A model generated the notes under the pieces. It searched no databases, was not told the origin of the DNA, and saw only the letters and a list, made by a program, of their open reading frames with translations. A stretch of DNA of 64,000 bases, taken from the NCBI GenBank assembly GCA_027922465.2, contig BQMF02000286.1, positions 62,001 through 126,000 on the forward strand, written 5' to 3'. The first letter of the stretch is position 1; each line of letters opens with the position of its first letter. Origin of the DNA: Turritopsis dohrnii (taxonomy: Eukaryota > Cnidaria > Hydrozoa > Anthoathecata > Oceaniidae). Position numbers and translations under genes: made by a program. Shown here one piece after another: positions 1-11,420 of this stretch.

Positions 1-861
1 AAATTTTGCAAGAAAAATATACAGAAAAAGCGGTATACACACCAGAAAACACATATTTTTCTGTTCTGTTACAATGTTACTATGTTACTATGCACTCCGA
101 TATTTTCAAGGATAATGGAAATCCACGTTGAAAAATTTTGCACGTAGTACACCCACGGTCACACTGCCACAAAATATATCAAATCAAGTTATTGATGAGG
201 AAAAAGTGGATTATACTTTTGACTTCCTTTCAATGTCGAATGAAACCACGTGATGTTCCCACGTGGCGACATCGTTTTAATTGTCATTCAAAGTTCTATT
301 TATTTGTGTCTTTTTGTTTCATTTTTATTTATTATTGCTTAACTTTCTTTAATTTAAAACGGCGTCAATATAGTAGATACGACTCTCCCTTAATTATGTC
401 GTTGTTATGACAATCTAATGATTCATGACATGATAAGTTTACTTTGAACGGATAAGGAACCAAAAGTCATCAAGCTTGGGAAAAAATTACCTTCACTGTC
501 CTCCCTCGAGGAAAATCCGTGAAATTTACCTTTTCAGAGCTAGTTTCCACGCTATTTGTGTTTTAAAACAACCCAGACTTTTTGGGTTACTTGTAGATAG
601 AAACTATCAAAACATGATTAAACTCAACAGGTTTCATTTGCAAACAAAATGTTTTCCGTCATCCGGTGCAACCTTATATTTCGATACACATAATCACTTT
701 GTGTATTATTTTAGGTATTTAGCCCTTCTGCCACTATTATGAACCAGATTATCCACTAAAATATTGGCTATTGAACCAATGGACGGTAAATATATTTGTA
801 AAAACCATATTTCAGGTAGAAAGATGTCTACTATTTACTTCCTCTTAAAGGTCCTGAAGTA

Positions 862-928
862 AACTTGAACCCAGGGTCTCTTTCCGTTTCGATATACGGT
901 AAGGCAAGATACTCTGGGTTCGAGGTTG
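862..928. repeat. short imperfect palindrome, 'TCGAACCCAGG' family
   Basis: The left end reads AACTTGAACCCAGGG and the right end CTGGGTTCGAGGTTG, so the two ends are inverted copies around a CGATATAC-containing centre. The same motif occurs as a better-preserved palindrome at 44399-44492 and as half-copies near 30990 and 45640. It is probably a miniature foldback repeat. Confidence 0.6.
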
Positions 929-1607
929 GGTCCTGAAGGTCGACAATGTGATATGTAAGTGACGTAAATGATATTTGACGTCCATACGAAACCAGCTGAT
1001 TAGCGCATATAATGACGAACACTGGACATTTGAGTCATACTAAGCCCGTCGAACAAACCTTTATGAGACGAGGCTCCTCCTAAACGCATTCCATGTGAAA
1101 ATTCATGCCCGATAAAACGAAATACTCGTCAGTTTCTTTTGCATGTAGGACAATGCAGCAAATTCGTCACCCCGATGATGTTTCGACCATACAAATTTCC
1201 TTTATATCCTGCAAAAGAAACTGTTTTATGAGATCATCGATAGTAGGCAAGGCCATTAATTTTGATAAATTTCAAACAATGACAATTACCTTTAACAAAC
1301 AACTTATTTACGAAAGGGTATTTATAAACAAACACACGCAATGGTTAGATACATTTGTGAGAAAGCGGTGTGTAGTGTTGCAAAGTGGTACCGTACCGTG
1401 GTAAGGTAAGTAAATGGAACTTAGGGAGATAATTGAGGATATACTAAAAAATAATGTAACAGGTATGGCCTGTGTGGTTTGCTCAAAGTATGGATTCTGG
1501 TATCAAATTGTGTCGCGGATACATAGAATTCACGAGTACTCTTAATTTTAAAAAGTGTCATACTGAAATCCGATTCATTGCACACTACTTTCTTGAGGTA
1601 GTTTGTA

Positions 1608-1740
1608 CGGTGGAACTTTCGCCTTGTCTAATGTAAATCAATTGACCTGCGATTAGAGTATCGACTTTTACTTAAGAATGCAAGAGTTTTCATAAGTACA
1701 GGTCATTAGCTTTGCATGAGACAAGGCAAACGTTCGACCG
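1608..1740. mobile_element. TA-flanked MITE, family 'CGGTCGAAC'
   Basis: The left terminus reads CGGTGGAACTTTCGCCTTGT. The right terminus, reverse complemented, reads CGGTCGAACGTTTGCCTTGT. A TA dinucleotide flanks both sides. A second copy lies inside intron 1 of the innexin gene at 41023-41159, and a degenerate relative follows at about 1780-1895. There is no coding capacity. The TA duplication points to a Tc1/mariner-like mobiliser, which is an inference. Confidence 0.75.
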
Positions 1741-2356
1741 TATAAACTACACTTTTAGATTAATTTTATAATAGCGTTATTTATGCATTGCCTAATGTAA
1801 CTGATTAAACCTGTGATTAGATATTTGTAACACTTTTGTATCAGCATGTGAAGACGTTCATATATACAGGTCTGTTCAGTTACACTAGACGTTAAGTAAT
1901 TCTAAGTTGCTTTGATACTTCAATACTTTCGATTGTGTTTTTCTAAACTTTCTTGTTTATGACAGAAGAAAATGCCAACACTTTATATAGTTCATTGTTT
2001 ATTTCCTTAAAAAAACTTTTCGTGACGTCACATCTTCTCAATCTACTAATGTAAGCTCTAATTTTTTAATTAATCACTTAATCGATTCGATATGTTGGTA
2101 ATCAAATTTTTGCAAATTCGATTAGCTTCTGCATCAGTTCCTTTGTTTCCAATATTTCTTTAAAAATCAAGCTTTCATGATAACAAATGCCCAAATTGAA
2201 TTAACGTTGATTGGTATCTCTATAATTTCTAAGTTCGGATTTGCAATATTATTGCAAGAATGTTCAGCTCATATGTTTCGGTCCGATTTCTAATTTTAGT
2301 GAATCAACAGAGATAATTTTGAAGTAAACAGAAAGATTGGAAGAACTTTTACGAAA

Positions 2357-5300
2357 ATGGAGAACTGGTCGAAAAAATTCAAACTTATTATTGTTTTGGT
2401 GATGATTCAAAAGAGTCAGAGTCTTGGGTATGCAGGGGGGAGGATACCGTTAAAGTCCATGTTAATCATAGGACATAAAGAACCTTAAAATCTGTCCATC
2501 TTTATTTTTTAGCCCCCCTGAGAGAGTTTGCAACGTATCTATTCAACAGAATACGAGCACGATTGAGGTGGAGTATAAACTTGGAACAAGACGTGTGTTA
2601 TACTGTTGTCTTCCTGGACCGAACGGTTGCTCACGAACTTGCATCCGTAACGTAGAGTAAGGAATACTTCAAATCATTGCTTGATTATCATGTTTGTGGC
2701 AGTGTTTTCTTGCGACAAGGAATGAAATGTCATTTTTTCAAAGGTTCCTTATGACACAATTCTCGAATTCTCTTAATTCGCTGCGTTTAAAGTTTATTGA
2801 CGCTAAATTGACTCATCGCTTTAATTTTATGTTTTTCTATACATCCCTAAACTTTCGCCTGGTGCGCAAAGTTGTTGAATAACCACTACGAATGAATGCA
2901 TTCTATAGAAAAATGAACACTATTCAATAAAAATGCTCTTATCGCAGTAACACGTCATATGTTTTCAGGAATGTTCCAGTCCCGCAGCTTGTGATAAAAT
3001 ATGAATCAAACAACGTTACTATTGAAAGCTGCTGTGATGGATACCAAGAGAGTTCTGGTGAATGCGTGCGTAAGTGTTTTCGCTTATGAGTGAAAATATT
3101 ATTGTAGCAGAGGTATTGATAACAAAAGAAATAAATCCAATTCATTAAAAGCTCCATCCATTTACTCCGATCCAATTAACGTATCGGAGAGGGGGTGGTT
3201 AGGGAATGTTACAGAAGCTTAACGGATCGATATCTATCTGATTTGATTCCTTGTTTCTGTATGTAGATGGTATAATGGGAAGAGGTAGTGATTATTAGGA
3301 TCATATCAATCCATAAAAAAACATAAACATCCTCCAACATAGAAGATAAAGAAGTAGATGGATTCTCCATACTAGTCTGATTAGTGTTTCGTTGGAGGAG
3401 TGGATCAGAAAACTATAAACTGAGAACGTTGTATTAATCATTTTCAACCATTACCTCTCACGTTGAACACATTAAGGAAGACTGATTACGCGATTGAGAA
3501 AGTGTAACCTCGGTTTAATAACACAAACCTTATCCCATACCAAATGAAAAATATCGAAAGAATTAATTACCTGACTATTTAGCGAAATGCGAATCAGTTT
3601 GTCAAAATGGAGGATCATGCATCGAGCCTGGAAAATGTACATGCGCAAGTGGGTATACCGGACCAAGCTGTGAGACCCGTAAGCTATATATGTATATGTA
3701 TGTACAATCCATATAAAGTTTGTTCAGGAATTTGAAATGTTTTTATGAAAACCACGTTCATAACTTTACAATTTTGTTGCTTATTTCATGAGTATATTTT
3801 CTTTTTCAGCTGTATGTGATCCACCATGTCAACAGGGCAGTTGCGTAGACGGAAACACCTGTGATTGTTCGGGAACGATGTATTACGGTGCAACATGTGA
3901 TAAATGTAAGGCTCAGTTTGTACCAAAACGTTTCATCGTGAACTTAACAACGTATAAGTGACACCCTATCAACGAGTTCGTAAAACTCTACAAGTCGTAG
4001 ATGTACCGTAAATATCCGATTAAGCGCCCAGCATTTATTAAGCGCCCCTCTCTAATAAGCGCCCATCTTATAAAAGAGGTAGGTTAATCGAAAACTGCCT
4101 TGAGAAACTGGGCGCTTATTTGAAATTTTTACTTTCTTACATTGGGAATAAAAAAAATACGTAGTTTATGTTAAAACTAAAAAATGTAGAAAGACCCTAA
4201 AAAAACAGGTAAGAGGAAACCTCACTTTGTTTAAATCCAAAAATTTAATAAGCGCCCAGGGAGTTTGTTCGGATATTTACGGTATTCATATAACTTTCTC
4301 CAGTTCCATTTCACTCGTACGATAATCGTGTGATTTAATTTTGTGTATCTTCCTGGTGAATAGTGAGAACTACATGTATTATTCCTCTTTAGTAAAGTGT
4401 CAATATGATCATCAACCGTGTCAAAAACCATGCGAGTCAATCGATGCCAATGGCACCTGTCATTGTGGAGATTGTTACATGGCTTTTAACGGAGCATGCG
4501 CACACAAGCATAAGTGTTTCATTGATAATGTTTGTTATCCTGGCGGCTTCTACTCTGCTAACGGATGCAAGGTAACAATGTAATTTGTGCATACAAAAGC
4601 AATCTGAGAAGGATTTAAGGATGTCTCATTTAAAAGCAGTCGGGGCGGAACCTATAAAAGTTATTTGTGTTGTTGATTCGTAGAAATGTGTGCCGTCGTG
4701 TAAGTTATTCGAGTGGACACATTTGTCAAGTGAGCGTCTTTGTGATGATGGAGATTCGTGCACTTCCAACGACAAGTGTGATGGCGCTGGTGAATGTATT
4801 GGCCAACAATTTTCATGTGACACGCTGTGTGGTTATTGTAATGGCCAAGAATGCTTAACGAATCTGGCCTGTTTAATGGCACAGACAACAACAACGACGA
4901 CGACAACGACTCCAGAAACGACGACAACGACAACGACAACGACAACTACAACGACGACTCCAGAAACTACGACAACGACGACGACAACTCCACAAACAAC
5001 GACAACGGCAACGACAACTCCCGAGACAACCATAAATCTGATAGGTATGTGCAACCAGTCAACAGGTGACCTGAATCTTAACATTTTTCATGCATTTTAT
5101 GATTCTACTAAGGCAAAACAGTATAACAACAATGCCGAAAGCAAAATCTCTTATTCAAAATAAAATATGCTCGTTTGCTTTTAGGAGATTTAACAAATGA
5201 TTATTCGTGTGACGATGGCAGCCAGTATATTCCTGATCCGATGGATTGTTCACGATACTATCAGTGTGTCCATGGCAATGCAGTGCACATGAACTGTGCG

Positions 5301-5605
5301 CCAGGTACACTTTACAACCATCCAAACCTGGTTTGCGTCCATCCTAATCAACATTCTGGTGTCGGCTGTCAAGTGGTATGTATCAAGTTTTTGAACGGAA
5401 TAATTTTCGTATAAAGAAATGTAACATGCACAACGATAGCGACGCCGATCTCCTGTCAAGAAGACCTAAAATGACTAAATAAGCTAAAATGACCTCCCAA
5501 TAATGTTGCGCATGCGTACTGCTGCGGAGTGACATTTTGACCATGCAATGTCTTCTTTAAAATGATAGCATGAATTTTTGTTCTTTTTAGAATGACGATC
5601 CTTGA
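2357..5605 (+). CDS. secreted EMI-like/EGF/Thr-rich/chitin-binding (peritrophin-A) protein, 9 exons
   Basis: Exons are 2357-2427, 2513-2656, 2969-3069, 3583-3678, 3810-3905, 4393-4571, 4684-5044, 5185-5375 and 5591-5605. All junctions are GT/AG and phases close to 417 aa. Residues 1-23 form a signal peptide (KLIIVLVMI core). Residues about 24-105 hold a Cys-rich region with two CC pairs (YCCLPG, SCCDGY), resembling an EMI domain; this assignment is tentative. Two EGF-like modules follow, one per phase-1 exon (CQNGGSC...CTCASGYTG at about 107-137, then about 138-169). A Cys-rich region runs to about 290. A Thr linker (about 294-345, PETTTTT blocks) looks like a mucin-type O-glycosylation stretch. 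Residues about 350-413 form a CBM14/peritrophin-A domain ([10 protein letters not shown] core, six Cys). The last exon codes only NDDP and stop. It probably acts outside the cell on chitin, for example perisarc or cuticle. Intron 2 carries a MITE copy and intron 5 a TA-type MITE. Confidence 0.87.
2856..2953. mobile_element. copy 1 of the 'CCCAGTGGG' MITE, truncated at right
   Basis: This segment shares the sequence from GTTGTTGAATAACCACT to AAAATGCTCTTATCGCAG with the family copies at 10698, 11566, 24315, 49969, 50418 and 51247. It lies inside intron 2 of the chitin-binding protein gene and ends only about 15 bases before the splice acceptor at 2968, so it may supply part of that acceptor region. 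Confidence 0.6.
4004..4284. mobile_element. TA-flanked MITE with 'AAGCGCCC' subrepeats
   Basis: The left end TACCGTAAATATCCGA is an exact inverted copy of the right end TCGGATATTTACGGTA. TAAGCGCCC or ATAAGCGCCC recurs just inside the left end, and inverted and direct copies occur near 4110 and 4245. It sits in intron 5 of the chitin-binding protein gene. Its CCGTAAA termini are shared with the elements at 30694 and 31105. Confidence 0.8.
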
Positions 5606-6472
5606 AGTCATCTATCAGTTGCTTATATTCAATATCATATCCACCTCTTTATCTCAGTTTTTTCTTAATATATTGTAATTATTTTAATTTGTATAACGTT
5701 ATATTGCCGTAAAAAAACAAAAAAACTAAACGATTGAAAACCAAAGAAACTAGTGTGTTTAACAATTGCGCCCTACGTCTCATTGCGCCCATTGATTAGT
5801 TACTTTTAAACAAAGTTTCCTGTAATATTTTGTTCAATCTGCAAATTTTAGGCTAATGCACAGACGAATGTAAATACTGTAGGTATTAAGTTGAGATCAC
5901 TTTGTCTATCCTACTGGCTGAGTAATCCATTTTATAAGTCAAGGGGTTTCAAATCCTGTCCGAGCTACTGTAACAATATTGATCGATCAATACAGAAAGC
6001 TCAGCATTCAGCATTTAACCAATTTTTACAGAAATAACACAGACTTTTCTCCATAAAAGATCGCGTTTCTGTATGCATCTGTATGTAAAGACGGCTTCAA
6101 AGTAAGGCGGGTTCAACTTTAAGGCGAATTTTATTCGAGGGCGGGTTACCCTCATTAAGTGGGTCGCAGACATAAGGGAGACAACACACGAAACATTATT
6201 CTAATGCAAAAAGTAAGATCTCAGAAGATCCTAAAGCAATACAAGGTGAAGTTACTAAGATTATATCCTAAAAATAACCGAAGTCGTTAGTTCGCTGGTC
6301 GTTTCTTAATTATTTAAAACATGAAAACATCGACAATGGAGATCAACCATTGTTTTTCAAGAAAATGTTTTTTTTTTCTAATGATTATGAAATAATTAAC
6401 AGATTTTTAATTTAAGAAGTTTTAATTAAAAGTCCCATTTTAGTATTCTTTTGCGAAGCATCTTTTCCATTA
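5606..6472. other. intergenic between convergent genes
   Basis: This contains the 3' UTR of the chitin-binding gene and the 3' side of the minus-strand microprotein gene. I see no other coding signal or clear repeat. Confidence 0.5.
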
Positions 6473-6682
6473 TCACCATCCAGATCGACCCTCTTTCATT
6501 CTATGGGCAATTTCCCATGGTAATTTCACTCCTTTGTACAATAATTCATTAAGACTCTTTAGCGCATCGATACAAACTTCAAAGGGAAGGCAGCACACGT
6601 ACCAACCGGCACAAAAGAACCCAATAGGCCAGCCAACAATTATCAAGGCAATAAACCAAATGATAGCCCATAAGACATTCAT
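6473..6682 (-). CDS. 69-aa Cys/Trp-rich membrane microprotein, copy 1
   Basis: The start at 6682 (MNVLWAIIWF) was chosen over the ATG seven codons upstream because all three paralogues in this window then begin MN..WA..WF and are exactly 69 aa. Residues about 4-32 are hydrophobic with a central Pro (GWPIGFFCAG), suggesting one membrane segment or a re-entrant hairpin. Cys residues next to the membrane (CAGWYVCC, FEVC) could be acylated, which is an inference. The tail is amphipathic and ends GVKLPWEIAHRMKEGRSGW. A splice acceptor just upstream (TTTAG at about 6720, minus strand) suggests a non-coding 5' exon. I do not recognise the family by name and its function is unknown. Copy 3 at 12860 is the closer relative. 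Confidence 0.75.
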   Translation of the reverse strand: MNVLWAIIWFIALIIVGWPIGFFCAGWYVCCLPFEVCIDALKSLNELLYKGVKLPWEIAHRMKEGRSGW

Positions 6683-6809
6683 TTTAGTGTACTGTAGTTG
6701 CACTCGGTTCGATTTTTATCTAAACAAACAAACAACAGCATGCTGATCGAAGAATGGATTTAAATTTGAAAACTCAAAATACATGCGATCACAAAATCAA
6801 TTAAAAACT

Positions 6810-7014
6810 GGGTCTGTTACAAAAGTATTAGGATTTTGTCCATCCGACACCATAACTGTTTGTTTCAAATTTTTTTTTTGACTATCGTCCTTGTAGAAAT
6901 CATGTTTTGAAATTTTGTAAAGCCTATTCTAGTATGCTTTCGAAAAACATTTGCTTGATATTGTCATATCAATTTGTCCGTCCGATATAAAACAAGTATT
7001 TTTGTAACAGACCC
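6810..7014. mobile_element. MITE with GGGTCTGTTACAAAA termini and 4-bp TSD
   Basis: The left terminus is GGGTCTGTTACAAAAGTA and the right terminus is TATTTTTGTAACAGACCC. The flanks are identical 4-mers, AACT at 6806-6809 and AACT at 7015-7018. It is 205 bp long with no coding capacity. The mobilising superfamily is not identified. Confidence 0.75.
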
Positions 7015-7070
7015 AACTGTCCGTGCCTGGTTCATCATTCAAACCATTTTAAAGTTAATCTGTCAGCGTA

Positions 7071-7254
7071 CAGCCGACTCGAAAACTCGAAGCCCCAGAG
7101 AACCGGGAAATTAGTTCGAGTTATCGATCGAGATCCAGTTTTCGAGCGTTGAATTTGGTAGAAATTACACTAATCATTATGGCAAGGGAATGACAAAAAG
7201 TTCGAGTTATTGAGAAGTTCGAGTAAGCGAGTGTGAGTTTTGGAGAGTCGACTG
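7071..7254. mobile_element. pogo-like MITE with 'CGAGTTAT' content
   Basis: The left end CAGCCGACTCGAAAACTCGA mirrors the right end, which reads GTTTTGGAGAGTCGACTG. Internal TTCGAGTTAT motifs occur towards both ends. Termini of the form CAGTCGACTC fit pogo/Tigger-type elements with TA target sites. The left flank is TA; the right flank (CA) has decayed. Confidence 0.55.
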
Positions 7255-9488
7255 CATTGTTCTTATATGATGCAAGCCCAATACCACCAAACATATTATT
7301 TATGCCTGAAATGTTTTTATTTTAAAACTTCCTTGATTAAAAAAAAATGATCATCCTCAGACTAATTCTTGATTATAATAATTTAAGCTGCAGCTTTTCT
7401 GATCTTTTTTGTTGGCAAATCGAGGCGTTTTTATGTAAAAGAGCGTTTAAAGAAGAAGTGTTACAACACTCCTGCTTACGGCTTATTTTACATCTGTCGC
7501 TTTATCAAGTAAAAGTAGGTATAAAAAACAGGCCCCCGCCTACTATCTTACAAAGAGGTGAAGAGAAACGCTTTTATCACGATAATTTTAATACAAATCT
7601 TACCTTTTAATCTCAAATAAAAAAACTTCTGCAAGCGTGGTGAGACGTGCACTGCTTGTTTTTTTGTTTTTTTTATATTGCTTTTAATTACAATGTTTTG
7701 AACGTAAACACTTGGAATGCGTTAAGATGGTGCGCGTGATTGTCATATGAAACGGATAAGCACCCTCCACCGTTTTGGTTGGAATTTTTCTTTCTATTAA
7801 AAGGAGAGCGCATAGAGCGACTAATTGCGCATGCACTAATTAATCCCGGTATCCTTTGCTGCTTCATATTAAAAACTCAATTCTCATGGTTGACGAAAAC
7901 TTTCTCTGTTGAACCTTCTGGGTAATTTTTCTCTCCTTGCACTGCTATAACTTACAAAACAGTTTGTTTATGTGACAAGATTCAAACACTACATAATTCG
8001 GTCAAAACACTTATAAAAGTACTTGAACAAATGAGGCTAAGCCCGAACCTTACTCTCACTAATCCAGACACATTTCACAAGGTTTACACCGTAAAGTTTA
8101 ATGTTTGAATCCTGTCCCATAAACTGCATGTAAAAGATGTTTGTTTCAAGCTAATGTTTGAACTGAAAAATCAAACAAACTTCATAAAAATAGATTTCTT
8201 GTTCTAATGTGTATTTAAAGTAAATCTTATCTTATTGTTTTTAAAGGATTTCTGAGAACAAATAAGAGGATAAGATCTTGAAATGTATAGAGTATAGAAA
8301 ACAAATTGATATCCTGCGAAAATGCGTGGGAATGTTCCTTCCTTCTCGTTTCAAGAAATCTGATTTCAGTTTTCAGTGGTTTACGTTTATAGCCTAACCC
8401 TAACTCTTTCTTTTTTTTGTGACTATGCCTAGCCCTAACCCTAACAGTAAACCACGGTTCAGTCTGGTTTCACATTTTCCCGCTTAAATGGTATATTTAT
8501 AAATGAAGTACGTGCATCTTAGAACCCAAGTTCTCTTGCTTTTTCGATATATGGACGGCGTAAAGACGGAAAAGACGGTAGAGTCGGCGTTATAACAAAG
8601 TTTCGAGTCCTCATTTGGTCAATCATGCATATCATGGACTACTTTATAAAAGGACAAAAAAAAAACAACTTCCACATACAACACTGGTTTTTCAACAATG
8701 TATGGTCTGTCTTTTTTAGTTTTTTTAATGGTCTGCAGTGTAGTTTTATTTGTTTTTCGAATTTTTCATTTTTATGACACTTTTGTGACATCATTTTTCA
8801 GCCAAAAAAGAGGGGACGAAACAGAAAACGATTTTGCCATAAAAAAAACTTTCGTGGACCTTATTTGTGAGCCCTATTTTATAAGCAGTTCTTTTCTTAC
8901 TGCGGCGGTCTATTTTTTTCATAAACACGTTACTGGACAGAATCATTTCTCCTGGCTAATAAACACTACTTTTCTCTATTCTTTCAATTCTTCAATGTAT
9001 TTGATCGAGAAGGCAAGAAGGTCTGAATTCGCCGTTGATACAGTTTACATTTGCAAACTAAATTTATCATTGAAAAATGCCAGTAATTTGAATTTAATCT
9101 TAATGAACCCCTAATCAATGAAGTTGGTAGACCTAGTGAATTACATAGGAATCAGCTTTACTCCAGGAAGATGAAGAAAGTGGAATGCTTGGCCTCCAGA
9201 AAAGCATTTACTTTCAGACACCATAACAGGATGTGACAAACTCTTAGGCTTGAAAAGTTCTTAACCGCAATACGGAACTTGTGGCATTTTCGTTCAAGTT
9301 AAAACAAAAAGAAATGGGCTAAAATGCAACGCAGTCAAACGTTTTTATGCACAAAAAAGGGGAGAGAAATGGAACGTACAAAAGCAAACAATCAAAATTT
9401 GTTTTCTTTATCAGCAAAGATATTCATAAAGATATGTTCAATTTTAACTTTGTCCTTTTCTTGTGTTTTCCACTACGTCTGCTTCTCT

Positions 9489-9698
9489 TTACCATCCTTG
9501 TCTTCCTTCAACCATCCTTAATGAGATTTCCCATGGAAGCTTCACCCCTTTTGTCCAGAGATAGTCATTAACAGGTTTTACAGATTCAATACAGGCTTCG
9601 AATGGTGATAGAAGGACGTAAGCAATGGCACAGAGTAAAGCCACCGGTAAAAATAGGATGAGAGCGAAGAACCAAAGCGTTGCCCAAACATAATTCAT
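9489..9698 (-). CDS. 69-aa membrane microprotein, copy 2 (divergent)
   Basis: The protein starts MNYVWATLWFFALILFLPVA and ends GVKLPWEISLRMVEGRQGW, so it aligns end to end with copies 1 and 3 without gaps. The hydrophobic stretch keeps a central Pro but lacks the GFFCAGW block of the other two, reading LLCAIAYVLLSPFEAC instead. A 5' non-coding exon is supported by an acceptor at 9727 (CTTATAG, minus strand) and a donor at 10015 (GTAAGT), giving an intron 9727-10015 in the 5' UTR. It is probably an older duplicate. Function unknown. Confidence 0.72.
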   Translation of the reverse strand: MNYVWATLWFFALILFLPVALLCAIAYVLLSPFEACIESVKPVNDYLWTKGVKLPWEISLRMVEGRQGW

Positions 9699-9726
9699 TT
9701 TCCCCTTCTTGTCTAATTCTTTGATC

Positions 9727-10015
9727 CTATAAGATGGTTTTAAAAAAAAACATTGAGATGATATTTACAACGTAGTTTTCTATAGAAGAACTAAGTATAA
9801 GATCTGAAACGCCAGCTACACTGACAGTTTAAGAAAGACCATTAAGCTTTAAGAATTTAAACTGCGCCTTCATGATTTCCTATGAACAGAGAATTTTATC
9901 TCAAAGCTTACAAAAATATATTCACAAACCATTCAATTCAAGAAAAGTTACTCAAGCTGCTTAAGCGAATACTATAAAGTACAAACACATACATAAAAAA
10001 ATTATTTCAACTTAC
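9727..10015 (-). other. 5' UTR intron of microprotein copy 2
   Basis: On the minus strand a GTAAGT donor at 10015 follows CTTG, and a CTTATAG acceptor ends at 9727, 28 bases before the start codon at 9698. The matching acceptor-like sites before copies 1 and 3 make this arrangement credible. Confidence 0.45.
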
Positions 10016-10452
10016 CAAGCTTTGTTAATAGCACCGGATGCACTTACCACTCCTCTCTAAGAGAATGTTTAGCATTGACACTAACCTGTTCTTCATATGG
10101 ATAGAAACTCCTTAATCTTTTGTTTCAGCGAAAATGTTTAAACCAATCGTTACTGTTTTTTTTTGTTTTATTAACCAATGCAAATTATGCAGACAGTATT
10201 CTTTTATGAGGAACTTGAACAGGTAATTGGTTTAGGACACCTTTGAAAAAAAACGATCTTGCGACAGTCAACACACAAAAACACCATAATGTGCTTGAAG
10301 TATCCGCTTTACACAAACGACTCTATCGGCATACACAATCATTTGCATTTGCATATCATTTGATTTTAAGTTTACCTGCAGTTGAACTGATTTCACAGCA
10401 AGTTGTCATCCATGAATTTGACATACACGTATTTTTTTTAATAAGAAACCAC

Positions 10453-10612
10453 ACCCAATCCAGTAGTAAAGTTTGAGATTTTTCTAGAGAAAGTTTCTTA
10501 TCGGGTTTCTAAAATATCAAATCTTTCTGAAGCAAACAACCAATCAAAAGGCATATATCCAAAGTCATAATCATCTTCGAAACGAAAGATGAAAACAACA
10601 TAGCAAGATCTC
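10453..10612. repeat. dispersed repeat, copy A
   Basis: Direct copy of 15649-15820. The shared core includes GTTTGAGATTTTTCTAGAGA and AAAGATGAAAACAACATA. No open frame is conserved between the copies. It precedes a second shared module (12065-12269) in the same order as in the other locus. Confidence 0.7.
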
Positions 10613-10697
10613 AAATCATGTAAAAACAAAAATCATTTGAATTCGTTAAGAAACTTAAAATCAAAATGTTATTAAAAAGGGGTTAACTTTTCCCTTT

Positions 10698-10827
10698 TCA
10701 CAGGGCAAATTTGTTGAAAAAATGACTGCAGAGGTGTACTTTTTTATATAAAAGCTCAAACATGTCCACACCATTTCAATGAAAATGCACTTTATGTCAG
10801 TGAATGTTTGATGATTTTGCATACTAG
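10698..10827. mobile_element. 'CCCAGTGGG' MITE, copy 2 (degenerate)
   Basis: It shares GGGCAAATTTGTTGAAAAA and CAATGAAAATGCACTTTATG with the better copy at 24315-24434. The terminal palindrome is decayed. Confidence 0.5.
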
Positions 10828-10860
10828 GTTAGTATTTTTGGAGACATGGGTAAAAGAGTA

Positions 10861-11420
10861 AATAAGTAAGTAAGTAAGTAAGGATTTATTTCCAGTATAT
10901 CCAAATAGATACATTTGGTTCTTCACCTAGAAATGTGTATGATATTAATGTGTTTGCATTACGTGAACTCAGATAAAATATAAATAAATTAATTATTAAA
11001 ACATCAGAAAAGGTAGTGTATTGGGCCCAATTGGTAATTGTACGGATGAAGTAGGGATTGTGTTAAGATCGTGGAATCAGTTTAGCATTGAAAACACCCT
11101 AAAAAAAACTTAATAAATTGATTAATTAAAACATCAGAAGACGTAGTACATTGGTCGAATTGGTAATTGTAAAGATGAAGTAGGGATTGTGTTAAGATCG
11201 TGGAATCAGTTAGCATTAAGAAAAAAAAACAACCCAAAAAACACTGAAATAAATAAATAATAAAAAAATGGCTGTGATTCAATGTAATGTAAGGGGAGCC
11301 AGGGCTTTGTCCTTGAAGTACGCTTTTATTGACCCACAAAATTGGTGATAGCTTTCGGCTTTGCGGCATTGCGCTGGGAGGTCATTAAATGCATGCAATG
11401 CTATAAATTCAAAGGTGTTG
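10861..11420 (-). mobile_element. non-LTR retrotransposon 3' remnant with (CTTA)n tail
   Basis: On the minus strand, about 11400 to 11282 translates in part as AFNDLPAQCRKAES and FCGSIKAYFKDKALAPLTL before a stop. This matches the extreme C-terminus of non-LTR reverse transcriptases (WNxLP...S...F...lKxyl). A 3' UTR follows and then a (CTTA)n tail, seen on the plus strand as AAGTAAGTAAGTAAG at 10861-10882. The UTR end resembles that of the element at 13562. The element is 5'-truncated and dead. Confidence 0.65.
10982..11241. repeat. 130-bp tandem duplication, two units
   Basis: Two adjacent units (about 10982-11111 and 11112-11241) share AAAACATCAGAA, AATTGGTAATTGTA and GGGATTGTGTTAAGATCGTG in order. 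The duplication lies in the 3' UTR of the retrotransposon remnant. Confidence 0.8.

Larger units (their letters stand above)
1..2356. other. intergenic, no gene seen; TA-type MITE within
   Basis: No open frame here has a recognisable domain or a convincing exon structure. The region holds a short palindromic repeat at 862-928, a TA-flanked MITE at 1608-1740 and a degenerate relative of that MITE at about 1780-1895. The sequence just before 2357 is presumably the promoter and 5' UTR of the next gene, but I see no clear core promoter motif. Confidence 0.6.
6683..9488. other. repeat-bearing intergenic stretch
   Basis: Apart from the MITEs at 6810-7014 and 7071-7254, I see no gene. A small inverted repeat lies at about 8374-8456 (GTGGTTTAC against GTAAACCAC) and encloses several CCTAACCCTAAC telomere-like tracts. 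An open frame at 8698-9114 has low-complexity hydrophobic content and no homologue I recognise. Confidence 0.5.

Noticed and set aside
4661..5084. Minus-strand frames rich in Val or Ser opposite the Thr linker
   Set aside because: Produced by the ACN trinucleotide repeat of the chitin-binding gene.
8390..8456. CCTAACCCTAAC tracts as a telomere or interstitial telomeric site
   Set aside because: Only a few units, enclosed in a small inverted repeat. More likely part of a MITE.
8698..9114. 138-aa plus-strand open frame starting MYGLSFLVFL
   Set aside because: AT-rich hydrophobic translation with no motif, no family resemblance and no splice context. It could be real, but I cannot support it.
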